From Streptomyces sp. YPW6 (GTDB lineage: Bacteria > Actinomycetota > Actinomycetes > Streptomycetales > Streptomycetaceae): a stretch of DNA of 64,000 nt. Position numbers and translations under genes: made by a program. The notes beneath the pieces were generated by a model. The model made no database searches. It saw only the letters and a program-made list of their open reading frames with translations, and was not told the DNA's origin. Location: NCBI RefSeq assembly GCF_018866325.1, contig NZ_CP076457.1:7537001-7601000 (forward strand). The letters run 5' to 3'. Shown piece after piece: positions 8,551-18,677 of this stretch (position 1 is the stretch's first letter; each line of letters starts with the position of its first letter).

Positions 8551-9429
8551 TCATGCGAACGGAACGACGGCGACCGGTGCCGCGCTGTGATGGATCACGG
8601 CATGGGCCACATGGCCGATGTGGAAACCGAGGCGGCTGCCGCGCCGCCCCACGACCACCAGACCCGCTTCCCGCGATGCCTTGACCAGCTCACCGGCCGC
8701 CGGGCCCATGACCGCCTTCTCCGTCACCTCGACGCGCGGGAACTCGGCCCGCCACGGACGGAGCAGGTCCGTCAGCTCTTCGGCGGCGTGCTGCCCCCGT
8801 CCGCTGCCGACCCCGGGGTCGAGGATCGCCGTGTATCCGAAGGAAGCCGGCGGTGACCAGCTGTGCACCACCTGGAGGGCCGCACTCCGGCGGTCCGCCT
8901 GCTTGAAGGCGAAGGAGAGCAGCGTGTCGCTCGGGTGGTCGAGGTCGATCCCCAGCACGACGCGGGTCCCGGAGCCGGCGGACGCCTCCGCCGGGGCGGC
9001 CGTGCCGTTCTCCTCCGGGCGGCGCACCAGCACCACGGGGCTGCGTACCTTCCCGATGACGGCCAGGGACACCGAGCCGACGAGAAAGCCGATCACTCCA
9101 CCGAGTCCGCGTGACCCCAGAACCATCAGCTCGGCCTCCTGCGCCGCGCGCGTCAGCTCCTCGACGGCCCGGCCCTGGAGCAGATCCGTGGTCACCTCCA
9201 GACCGGGATGGTCCCGGCGGGCCCGGTCCGCGGTCTCCCGCAGCAGGGTCTCGTACCGTTCGACGAGCGCCTGCGTGTGCGGCAGCGGAAGCTCGGGAGT
9301 GACCGGCCACTCCTCCACATGCACCAGGCGCAGTGCGGCACCGCGCAGCGCGGCCTCACCCGCGGCCCATCGCGCCGCCGCACGGCTTTCGGGGGATTCG
9401 TCCAGACCGACCGTGACATGACGCGTCAT
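8551..9429 (-). CDS. universal stress protein, tandem UspA domains
   Basis: A 292-residue protein of two UspA domains. Domain 1 (about 4-146) ends with the nucleotide-binding motif GSRGLGGVIGFLVGSVS, so it probably binds ATP. Domain 2 (about 158-292) has GRRGSRLGFHIGHVAHAV, where the usual final Gly-Ser/Thr is Gly-His, suggesting weaker or altered nucleotide binding. ATG at 9429 is chosen over an upstream GTG because GGAGG lies eight bases before the ATG but abuts the GTG. No membrane segment. Confidence 0.9.
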   Translation of the reverse strand: MTRHVTVGLDESPESRAAARWAAGEAALRGAALRLVHVEEWPVTPELPLPHTQALVERYETLLRETADRARRDHPGLEVTTDLLQGRAVEELTRAAQEAELMVLGSRGLGGVIGFLVGSVSLAVIGKVRSPVVLVRRPEENGTAAPAEASAGSGTRVVLGIDLDHPSDTLLSFAFKQADRRSAALQVVHSWSPPASFGYTAILDPGVGSGRGQHAAEELTDLLRPWRAEFPRVEVTEKAVMGPAAGELVKASREAGLVVVGRRGSRLGFHIGHVAHAVIHHSAAPVAVVPFA

Positions 9430-9976
9430 GTCAGGCACCTCCTCGGTGTGACGGGGCCCTCGCGCGAGACCCCTGCCTCCGGCTTCTCGCCCGGGCCCGT
9501 GGGACGGGAGCGCCGACGGGTCCCGGTCGGGCCGCCCGACGTCGCCGCGGCCGGACCTCGGCGACGCAGCCGAGCCGTCTCGACCCCGGTGGCCCGGCCG
9601 TGCGCGGCGGCCGGTGAACGGCGGGAGCGATCGCCGTCACAGGCCCCGGCCCGAGCGGGCCCCGGCTCCCCGGCGTCGGTACCGGTCTCCCGGTCCACCC
9701 AGCAGCCATTGTCCCAGGAGCGCCCCGGCGTGCGCATACGGTGGAAAGCTCCGGCGCGCGCATACGGTGGAGTGCCCCGGCGCGCACACGGGCGGACCGC
9801 CGGGCCTCTCTCCGGGCTGTCACACCGGCGTACCGCCGCTGCGGGACACGACCGGGCCCCGGTAACCGCCCCGCCGCGTACCCACGGAGCGCACCGGCAG
9901 CCATACTGGACGGGCCGGGGAGGGCACAGCACAGCGGGCTGCGGACACGGGGAACAACGGGGGCGGGGAACGGCAG
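9430..9976. other. 547-base gene-free region with palindrome and degenerate repeats
   Basis: Upstream region between the leftward usp gene and the rightward kinase gene. Near usp (9453-9473) is a strong near-palindrome with core CTCGCGCGAG flanked by GGGG and CCCC. Around 9725-9835 there are imperfect repeats containing GCATACGGTGGA (9733-9745 and 9760-9771) and related GCACACGGGCGGA. No convincing gene on either strand; the rest shows nothing recognisable. A G/A-rich ribosome site precedes 9977. Confidence 0.6.
9725..9835. repeat. degenerate ~26-bp repeats upstream of kinase gene
   Basis: At least three imperfect units: GCGCATACGGTGGA occurs exactly at 9732-9745 and 9758-9771, followed by the weaker GCGCACACGGGCGGA and a still weaker CACACCGGCGTACCGC. 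Spacing is about 26 bases. They could be regulatory or remnants of slippage. Confidence 0.5.
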
Positions 9977-12154
<2,178 letters not shown>

Positions 12155-12280
12155 CGCCTTCGCACACCCGTCCTCGTGCGGCGGGCGGCGCTTCGACGCC
12201 CCCCGGGGCGCCGGCCGGGGGAGGACACCGACGGGCCGCCGCCTCTGGTGGCGACGACGGGCGGCGTGCTACGAAGGTGC

Positions 12281-13900
12281 ATGCCCGCACCTCAGAGCCC
12301 CGCACCCCGAACACCCGCAGGCCGGCCCGGTCCCCGGGAGACCTCCGGGCCCGGCGCGCCCGCCCGGGACCGCTACGACGCCGTGATCGTCGGCGGCGGC
12401 CACAACGGCCTGGTCGCCGCCGCCTACCTCGCGCGCGCCGGACAGTCCGTCCTCGTCCTGGAGCGGCTCGGCACCACCGGGGGTGCGGCGGTCTCGACCC
12501 GCCCCTTCGCCGGGGTCGACGCGCGGCTCTCGCGCTACTCCTACCTGGTCTCCCTGCTGCCCGACAAGATCGTCCGCGACCTCGGCCTGGACTTCGCCGT
12601 GCGCAAGCGGACCGTCTCCTCCTACGCCCCCGCTCTCCGTGACGGCCGCCCCACCGGGCTGCTCGTCGCGGGCGAGGGCACCCGGGAGTCGTTCGCCGCG
12701 CTCACCGGCGGCGAGCGCGAGTACGCGGCCTGGCAGCGGTTCTACGGGATGACCCAGCGGGTCGCCGAGCGGGTCTTCCCCACGCTCACCGAACCGCTGC
12801 CCGGCCGTGACGCGCTGCGTGAGCGCATCGGCGACGCCGACGCCTGGCGGATGCTCTTCGAGGAACCGCTCGGCGTGGCGGTCGAGGAGAACTTCACCGA
12901 CGACCTGGTGCGCGGGGTCGTCCTCACCGACGCCCTGATCGGCACCTTCGCCGACGCCCACGACGCCTCGCTCCTCCAGAACCGGTGCTTCCTCTACCAC
13001 GTGATCGGCGGCGGCACGGGTGACTGGGACGTCCCCGTCGGCGGCATGGGGGCGCTCACCGACGCCCTGGCCGGGGCCGCGCGGGCGGCGGGCGCCGAGA
13101 TCCGCGTACGGCACGAGGCGACCCGTATCGAGACCGACCAGAGCGCCGCCGAGGTCACCGTCCGCACCCCGGACGGCGAACGGGTCGTCGCCGCGGGCCG
13201 CGTGCTCGTCAACGCCTCCCCGCAGGCCCTCGCCGCCCTGCTCGGCGACGCCCCGCCCCCGCCCGCCGAGGGCGCCCAGCTCAAGGTCAACATGCTGCTC
13301 ACCCGGCTGCCACGGCTCCGCGACCGGTCCGTCGACCCCCGGCAGGCCTTCGCCGGAACGTTCCACATCGCCGAGGGGTACGGGCAGCTCGCCGACGCCT
13401 ACCGGGACGCGGCGGCCGGCCGGCTGCCCACCGCCCCGCCCTCCGAGATCTACTGCCACTCGCTGACCGACCCGACGATCCTCGGCCCCGAACTCGCCGC
13501 GCGCGGCTACCAGACCCTCACCCTCTTCGGCCTGCACACCCCGGCCCGGCTGTTCGCCGCCGACAACGACACCACCCGCGCCGCCCTCCTCAAGGCGACC
13601 CTGGCCGAACTGGACGCACACCTGGAGGAACCGATCACGGACTGCCTCGCCCTCGACGCGAACGGCGAACCCTGCATCGAGGCCAGGACCCCGCTCGACC
13701 TGGAGCGCGATCTGCGGCTCCCCGGCGGCCACATCTTCCACCGGGACCTCTCCTTCCCGTACGCGGACGAGGACACCGGGCGCTGGGGCGTGGAGACCGC
13801 GCACGCCAACGTGCTGCTCTGCGGGGCGGGCGCGGTACGCGGCGGCGGGGTCAGCGGAGTCCCCGGCCACAACGCGGCGATGGCCGCCATGGGGGAGTGA
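12281..13900 (+). CDS. PYROXD2/phytoene-desaturase-like FAD oxidoreductase
   Basis: A 539-residue FAD-dependent oxidoreductase. After a Pro-rich N-terminus the dinucleotide fold YDAVIVGGGHNGLVAAAYLA (about 30-50) binds FAD; HNGLVAAAYL is typical of the PYROXD2 branch of CrtI-like enzymes. The C-terminus has CGAGAVRGGGVSGVPGHNAA, which closes the FAD site. No carotenoid genes are nearby, so a role as a phytoene desaturase is unlikely; the substrate is unknown. Start ATG 12281 has only a weak ribosome site (GAAGGT). Confidence 0.82.
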   Translation: MPAPQSPAPRTPAGRPGPRETSGPGAPARDRYDAVIVGGGHNGLVAAAYLARAGQSVLVLERLGTTGGAAVSTRPFAGVDARLSRYSYLVSLLPDKIVRDLGLDFAVRKRTVSSYAPALRDGRPTGLLVAGEGTRESFAALTGGEREYAAWQRFYGMTQRVAERVFPTLTEPLPGRDALRERIGDADAWRMLFEEPLGVAVEENFTDDLVRGVVLTDALIGTFADAHDASLLQNRCFLYHVIGGGTGDWDVPVGGMGALTDALAGAARAAGAEIRVRHEATRIETDQSAAEVTVRTPDGERVVAAGRVLVNASPQALAALLGDAPPPPAEGAQLKVNMLLTRLPRLRDRSVDPRQAFAGTFHIAEGYGQLADAYRDAAAGRLPTAPPSEIYCHSLTDPTILGPELAARGYQTLTLFGLHTPARLFAADNDTTRAALLKATLAELDAHLEEPITDCLALDANGEPCIEARTPLDLERDLRLPGGHIFHRDLSFPYADEDTGRWGVETAHANVLLCGAGAVRGGGVSGVPGHNAAMAAMGE

Positions 13901-13922
13901 GGGGCCTTCCCCGGGGCCGGCA

Positions 13923-13958
13923 GTCGCCTTCCCGTCGCCCGGCGGACGGGAAGGCGAC
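13923..13958. terminator. bidirectional stem-loop terminator
   Basis: Perfect 14-bp inverted repeat (13923-13936 and 13945-13958) with an 8-base loop, centred between the converging oxidoreductase and SGNH hydrolase genes. Confidence 0.75.
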
Positions 13959-13966
13959 GACAGGCT

Positions 13967-15133
13967 CTAGCGAAGGTGCCCCGGGTCCACCGCGGCGGCG
14001 ATCGCCGTGTGCCCCTCGGGACCCGGGTGCAGTCCGTCGCCGCTGTCGTACGCCGGCAGCAGCCGGGAGGGGCGGTCCGGGTCGCGCAGTGCCGCGTCGA
14101 AGTCGGCGACCGCGTCGAAGAGCCGCCCGGTGCGCACCGCCTCGTTGACCTCCCGGCGCACCGCGTCCGCCTCCGGCGTCCAGCGTGTCCACCCCTCGAA
14201 CGGCGCGATGGTGGCGCCCACCACCCGCAGCCCCGCGGACCGGGCGCGCAGAGCCAGTTGCCGGTACGCGGCCACCATCCGTGCCGGGTCGCGCTCGACC
14301 GGCAGATGGTGGAGGTCGTTGACGCCCAGATGCACCAGGACCGTCCGCAGCCCCGGCAGTGACAGCACGTCCCGGTCGAAGCGGGCCTGGGCGCTCGGGC
14401 CGAAGCGGTCGCTGTCGCGCAGCAGCCGGTTGCCGCTGATGCCGAGGTTGGCGACGGCGGAGCCCGACAGTCTGCGGGCCAGTTGGTCGGGCCAGCGCAG
14501 ATCCGCGTCGTCGGGCGTGCCGGTGCCCTCCGCGATGGAGTCGCCCAGCACGGCGAGGGCCGGGCCGCGCGCCCCGGTCGTCTCGACCCCGGTCAGGAGG
14601 AGGACGGACCGGGTCCGCACCCCGTCGACGGTGTGCCAGGCGTGCGTGTTGCGGTGGAAGGACAGGGGGCCGGTGGGGCCCGGGAGCCGTGTTGCGACGG
14701 TCAGCAGGGACCCGTCCGGCACCCGGAGTCCCGCCACCGGGTCGCTGGTGAGGGAAGCGCCCGCCGCCAGCCACCCCTGCGGCCGTCCGGCGAAGGTGAC
14801 CGGGCGTCCGCCCGCGGTCACGGGTCCCACCAGCACCGGCGCGGCCCCGAAGGCGTGCGCGTACCGCAGCCGCACCCGCCCGCCCGCCGAGAGCCGCAGC
14901 CGCGTGGTGCAGAGCCCGTCGGTGAGCCCGGCGGACGCGAGAGGGTCGTCCGCCGTGGGCGCGGTCTGCGCGGTGGCCCAGGAGGCGGACCAGGGCGTGC
15001 CCGTGCGGCCGGGACCGGGCGCGGGTTCCGGGGCCGCCGACGCGAGAGGGGCTGGGGTGAAGGCCGCCGCGGTCCCGGCCGCCGCCGCGTACAGCACACG
15101 GCGTCGGCCCGGTGCGGGGGCCCGGCCGGTCAT
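13967..15133 (-). CDS. exported SGNH/GDSL-family esterase
   Basis: A 388-residue exported hydrolase. The N-terminus has consecutive arginines before a hydrophobic Ala-rich segment (GRRRVLYAAAAGTAAAF), consistent with a Tat signal. Residues about 45-185 are a beta-rich domain found in streptomycete SGNH proteins; the SGNH core follows with ALAVLGDSIAEG (Ser199), the Gly block NLGISGNR, LVHLGVNDL (Asn) and DGLHPGPEGH (catalytic Asp/His). Substrates may be acyl or acetyl esters of polysaccharide. ATG 15133 lacks its own ribosome site but overlaps the stop of a 16-codon leader ORF that has a strong one. Confidence 0.87.
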   Translation of the reverse strand: MTGRAPAPGRRRVLYAAAAGTAAAFTPAPLASAAPEPAPGPGRTGTPWSASWATAQTAPTADDPLASAGLTDGLCTTRLRLSAGGRVRLRYAHAFGAAPVLVGPVTAGGRPVTFAGRPQGWLAAGASLTSDPVAGLRVPDGSLLTVATRLPGPTGPLSFHRNTHAWHTVDGVRTRSVLLLTGVETTGARGPALAVLGDSIAEGTGTPDDADLRWPDQLARRLSGSAVANLGISGNRLLRDSDRFGPSAQARFDRDVLSLPGLRTVLVHLGVNDLHHLPVERDPARMVAAYRQLALRARSAGLRVVGATIAPFEGWTRWTPEADAVRREVNEAVRTGRLFDAVADFDAALRDPDRPSRLLPAYDSGDGLHPGPEGHTAIAAAVDPGHLR

Positions 15134-15180
15134 CGGGAGAGCACCGGGGTGGAGGGGGCGGGGTGCCGGACGCTGCTCAT
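15130..15180 (-). CDS. 16-residue leader peptide coupled to SGNH hydrolase
   Basis: Tiny ORF MSSVRHPAPSTPVLSR with an excellent ribosome site (AGGAGG, seven bases before its ATG). Its TGA overlaps the hydrolase ATG as ATGA, while the hydrolase has no ribosome site of its own. This layout predicts translational coupling: ribosomes load at the leader and reinitiate. The peptide has no evident function itself. Alternatively the hydrolase may start inside its reading frame elsewhere, but no better start is seen. Confidence 0.6.
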   Translation of the reverse strand: MSSVRHPAPSTPVLSR

Positions 15181-15457
15181 GGTGTGCCTCCTGGAATCGA
15201 CCACGGGAGCGGGTGGGCCGAGCGGCTCGCCAACGGCTCGTTCCATCCAACGGCCTCCGGGTGAACCGGTGGTGACGTCGGCACGCACCGGACGCGACGC
15301 CATTGTGGCGGGGGAGCCGGGCGGGCGCCGGCACACCACGCGCGTCACCCGGCCCCGCCGCTCGCTCGGCCGATGCCACCCGGCCCGTTGCTTGGTCGGC
15401 CGAACGATCCCGGCCCCGCCGCGCCGTCGGCCGACGCCACCCGGCCCCGTCGCCCAG
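15134..15457. other. intergenic region: leader ORF and degenerate repeats
   Basis: A 324-base stretch without a long gene. Bases 15134-15180 hold the leader ORF; 15181-15350 contain its presumed promoter, with nothing recognisable; 15360-15457 contain degenerate repeats continuing into the 3' end of the serine hydrolase gene. Confidence 0.6.
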
Positions 15458-15490
15458 TCAGTCGGCCGACGGCACCCAGCCCGTCGCCCC
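15364..15490. repeat. four degenerate ~30-35-bp repeats at 3' end of serine hydrolase gene
   Basis: Units contain TCGGCCGA followed by a CACCCGGCCC-like block; TCGGCCGA starts at 15366, 15396, 15427 and 15462. The last copy encodes the C-terminal residues of the leftward serine hydrolase (stop at 15458), the others lie just downstream of it. Confidence 0.55.
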
Positions 15491-17344
15491 GATCCGCCCC
15501 GCGTCCCGGGGCCGCTCGGAGTCGAAGACCGTACGGACTCCGTCCCGCACCCGCAGGGCGTCCACGTACGCGCCGCGCCCCACGTACAGCCGGTCCGTGG
15601 CGTAGCGCCACCGCAGCCGGAGGCTCTTGCCGCGCCAGGCAGACAGGTCCGCCTCCAGCCGGTGCCACACCCGGCCCGACCAGCCGCTCACCGAGCCCTC
15701 CGGGTGCGGCACCGGGTCCGGGCCGCGGCCGGGGCCCGGACAGACGGTGGTGAACGGCACCGGCTGCCAGCCCTCCCCATCCGCCGACGCCTCCAGGAAG
15801 AGGCCGTCGGAGGCCGGTTCGGTGTCCCACCACAGCGCGCACTCCAGCCGGGGCCGTACGGACGCCAGGCGCAGGGCGGGCAGGGTGAGGGTGGCCGTGG
15901 AGGCGCTCGCCATCCCGGAGAACCAGGCCGTGCGCCCCCGCTCGGGCCGGACCGGCACGGCGCGGGCGAGCTGGTTGGCGGTAGCCACCCGGGGGGCGCT
16001 GCCCGAGCGCCAGCTCCGTACGGGATGCACGGAGTTGCCCAGCACGACGAGGAAGGTGTCGGTCGACGGGTCGAGCACCAGGCTGGTCCCGGTGAACCCG
16101 GTGTGCCCCGCACTGCGCGGCGTCGCCATCGCGCCCATGTACCAGTGCTGGTAGAGCTCGAAACCGAGGCCGTGCTCGTCGCCCGGGAAGGCGGTGTTGA
16201 AGTCCGTGAACAGCAGGTCCACCGACTCCTCGGACAGGATGCGGGAGCGGCCGTACACCCCGCCGTTCAGGAGCGTCCGGGCGAGCACCGCCAGGTCCCA
16301 GGCGCAGGAGAACACCCCGGCGTGCCCCGCCACCCCGCCGAAGCCGAAGGCGTTCTCGTCGTGCACCTCGCCCCAGACGAGACCGCGCTCCAGGCCGGAC
16401 CAGGGCAGCCGGGCGTCCTCCGTCGCCGCGATCTTCGGCTTCCAGGAGGCGGGCGGGTTGTAGCGGGTGCGGTGCATGCCGAGCGGGGCGGTGATCTCCT
16501 CGCGGAGCAGGACGTCCAGCGTGCGGCCGGTGATCTGCTCCAGGATCAGCTGGAGGGAGATCAGGTTGAGGTCGGAGTAGAGGTAGGCGCTGCCCGGGGT
16601 GCTCGCCGGGACCTCGTCCCAGAGCATCCGGAGCTTGCCCTGGCGGGTCGGCTCCTCGTACAGCGGGATCCATGGCCGGAAGCCCGAGGTGTGCGTCAGG
16701 AGCTGACGGACCGTGATGTCCTGTTTGCCGCCGCCCGCGAACTCCGGAAGATACGAGGCGACCGTCGCCGCCAGCTCCAGCCCGCCGCGCTCGATCTGCT
16801 GGACGGCCAGGAGAGAGGTGAAGAGCTTGGAGATCGAGGCCAGGTCGAAGACGGTGTCCTCGGCCATCGCGATCTGCTCGTCCGGCGGGAACTCCACCCC
16901 GGTGTCGGTCTCCTCGTCGTACGCGCGATAGCGCACCGCCTTGCCGATCGGCCGGTGCAGCGCCACCGTGCCGCCGCGCCCGGCGAGCAGCACCGCGCCC
17001 GCGTACCAGGGGTGCCCGGGGGAGTCCGAGAGGTAGGTCTCGGCGTCCCGGACGAGCCGGTCCAGCGGCTCCTGGAGCAGCCCGGCGCGCGCGGCGCTCC
17101 CGCGCCGCAGCGTGGGCCGGTGTGCCCCTGCGTCCATGCCCGCTCCCGTGTCCGCCGCGCTGCCCGGTCCGCCCGTGTCCGCATCGCTCCGGGCGGCCGC
17201 GCCCGCGAGGGGGATCGGCGTCAGCGCGAGCGCCCCGCCCAGTGCCAGTATCCCGCCGCCCAGCCGCCGCCGGGCGATGCCGCTCCGGGCGGTGCGTGGG
17301 GTGTTCTCGGAGGTCCGCGCGTACCCCTGCGTGTCCCCGGTCAT
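15458..17344 (-). CDS. secreted beta-lactamase-fold serine hydrolase
   Basis: A 628-residue exported protein. ATG 17344 has GGAAGGAG six bases upstream. The N-terminus has RRR before a hydrophobic signal segment (LGGGILALGGALALTPIPLAGAAA). The beta-lactamase/class C transpeptidase-like domain spans about 95-470, with SISK (Ser170, Lys173) and Tyr in LYSDLN. Residues about 480-628 form a beta-rich domain (WRYATDRLYVGRGAYVDALRV) resembling a carbohydrate- or lectin-like module. It probably acts on wall peptides or esters outside the cell. The partner domain is not identified with confidence. Confidence 0.85.
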   Translation of the reverse strand: MTGDTQGYARTSENTPRTARSGIARRRLGGGILALGGALALTPIPLAGAAARSDADTGGPGSAADTGAGMDAGAHRPTLRRGSAARAGLLQEPLDRLVRDAETYLSDSPGHPWYAGAVLLAGRGGTVALHRPIGKAVRYRAYDEETDTGVEFPPDEQIAMAEDTVFDLASISKLFTSLLAVQQIERGGLELAATVASYLPEFAGGGKQDITVRQLLTHTSGFRPWIPLYEEPTRQGKLRMLWDEVPASTPGSAYLYSDLNLISLQLILEQITGRTLDVLLREEITAPLGMHRTRYNPPASWKPKIAATEDARLPWSGLERGLVWGEVHDENAFGFGGVAGHAGVFSCAWDLAVLARTLLNGGVYGRSRILSEESVDLLFTDFNTAFPGDEHGLGFELYQHWYMGAMATPRSAGHTGFTGTSLVLDPSTDTFLVVLGNSVHPVRSWRSGSAPRVATANQLARAVPVRPERGRTAWFSGMASASTATLTLPALRLASVRPRLECALWWDTEPASDGLFLEASADGEGWQPVPFTTVCPGPGRGPDPVPHPEGSVSGWSGRVWHRLEADLSAWRGKSLRLRWRYATDRLYVGRGAYVDALRVRDGVRTVFDSERPRDAGRIGATGWVPSAD

Positions 17345-17505
17345 CCGCAACTCCTTCCCGCGCCTGACGTCCGGTCACCGGGGTGTGCCCGTCCACCGGA
17401 GCCGCGCGAAAGCAACTTCCGAAATCTGGCCGAGCAGTGAAAGTTCCTGCCGCCGGAGAGGTTACTGTCACCTCCGCGCTTCCGGACGGGTCCAGGCCCG
17501 CAAAG

Positions 17506-17527
17506 AATCTGACACTGCATCAGAAAA
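17506..17527. promoter_or_regulatory. operator shared with the 40.1 kb divergent region
   Basis: AATCTGAC-N6-TCAGAAAA, an inverted repeat (TCTGA/TCAGA) 40 bases upstream of the nitronate monooxygenase start. The same sequence with a different N6 occurs at 40097-40118 between the FadD19-like and crotonase genes, implying a common regulator, probably TetR-type. Confidence 0.6.
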
Positions 17528-17567
17528 GCTCTTCCCTCGGCCGGACCGCTGCGGCATCCTGCGGCCC

Positions 17568-18677
17568 ATGGAGACGGAACTGAGCCGCCGACTGGGAATC
17601 GAGCACGCCATCTTCGGCTTCACGCCGTTCCCCGAGGTCGCCGCGGCCATCACCAGAGCCGGTGGCTTCGGCGTGCTCGGGGCCGTCCGCTACACCGCCC
17701 CCGACGACCTCGCGCGCGACCTCGACCGCCTGCACCGCCATGCCGGCGGCAAGCCCTACGGCCTCGACGTCGTCATGCCCGCCAAGAAGGTCGAGGGGGT
17801 CACCGAGGCGGACGTCGAGGCGATGATCCCCGACGGGCACCGCGGGTTCGTCCAGGAGCTCCTGGCCCGCCACGGAGTGCCCGAGCTGGCCGAGGGGGAG
17901 GCGTCCGGCTGGCGCATCACCGGCTGGATGGAGGAGGTCGCCCGCGGCCAGCTCGACGTGGCCTTCGACTACCCGGTCAAGCTGCTGGCCAACGCCCTCG
18001 GGTCCCCGCCCGCCGACGTCATCGCCCGCGCCCACGGCCACGGCGTGCTCGTCGCCGCCCTGGCCGGCAGCGCCCACCACGCCCGGCGCCACGCGGAGGC
18101 GGGCATCGACGTCGTCGTCGCCCAGGGGTACGAGGCGGGCGGCCACACCGGCGAGATCGGCTCCATGGTGCTGGTCCCCGAAGTCGTCGAGGCCGTCGCC
18201 CCGCTGCCCGTGCTCGCCGCCGGAGGCATCGGCAGCGGCGAGCAGGCCGCCGCCGGACTCGCCCTCGGCGCCGAGGGCGTCTGGCTCGGCTCCCTCTGGC
18301 TCACCACCGAGGAGGCCGACCTGCACTCCGAGGCCCTGACCGCCAAGCTGCTCGCCGCGGGCTCCGGGGACACCGTGCGCTCCCGCGCCCTGACGGGCAA
18401 GCCCGCGCGCCAGCTCCGTACCGCGTGGACCGACGCCTGGGACGACCCGGCCGGGCCCGGCGCCCTGCCCATGCCGCTCCAGGGGCTGCTGGTCGCCGAG
18501 GCCGTCTCGCGGATCCAGAAGTACGAGGCCGGCGCGCTGCTCGGCACCCCGGTGGGGCAGATCGTCGGCCGGATGACCAGTCGGCGCAGTGTCCAGGCCG
18601 TCGTCGACGACCTCACCCGCGGCTTCGAACGGGCCGTCACCCGCATCAACCGCATCGCCGGAAGGAGTGCCACGTGA
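17568..18677 (+). CDS. nitronate monooxygenase family protein
   Basis: A 369-residue FMN-dependent TIM-barrel protein of the nitronate monooxygenase/2-nitropropane dioxygenase family. Landmarks: RAGGFGVLGAVRYTAPDDL near the N-terminus, AQGYEAGGHTGEIGSM (flavin phosphate and substrate region) and PVLAAGGIGSGEQAAAGLALGAEGVWLGS. Several relatives act in lipid or steroid catabolism rather than on nitronates. It overlaps the acyl-CoA synthetase gene by GTGA, so the two are translationally coupled. Start ATG follows the operator by 40 bases. Confidence 0.87.
   Translation: METELSRRLGIEHAIFGFTPFPEVAAAITRAGGFGVLGAVRYTAPDDLARDLDRLHRHAGGKPYGLDVVMPAKKVEGVTEADVEAMIPDGHRGFVQELLARHGVPELAEGEASGWRITGWMEEVARGQLDVAFDYPVKLLANALGSPPADVIARAHGHGVLVAALAGSAHHARRHAEAGIDVVVAQGYEAGGHTGEIGSMVLVPEVVEAVAPLPVLAAGGIGSGEQAAAGLALGAEGVWLGSLWLTTEEADLHSEALTAKLLAAGSGDTVRSRALTGKPARQLRTAWTDAWDDPAGPGALPMPLQGLLVAEAVSRIQKYEAGALLGTPVGQIVGRMTSRRSVQAVVDDLTRGFERAVTRINRIAGRSAT

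Noticed and set aside
12281..13900. Phytoene desaturase of a carotenoid cluster
   Set aside because: The sequence fits the PYROXD2-like branch and no crtB, crtE or crtY genes are nearby.
13907..15379. Long rightward frames opposite the SGNH and serine hydrolase genes, up to 985 codons
   Set aside because: High GC gives long open antisense frames. Their products are Arg/Pro/Gly-rich without domains, while the minus-strand genes have full motifs and signal peptides.
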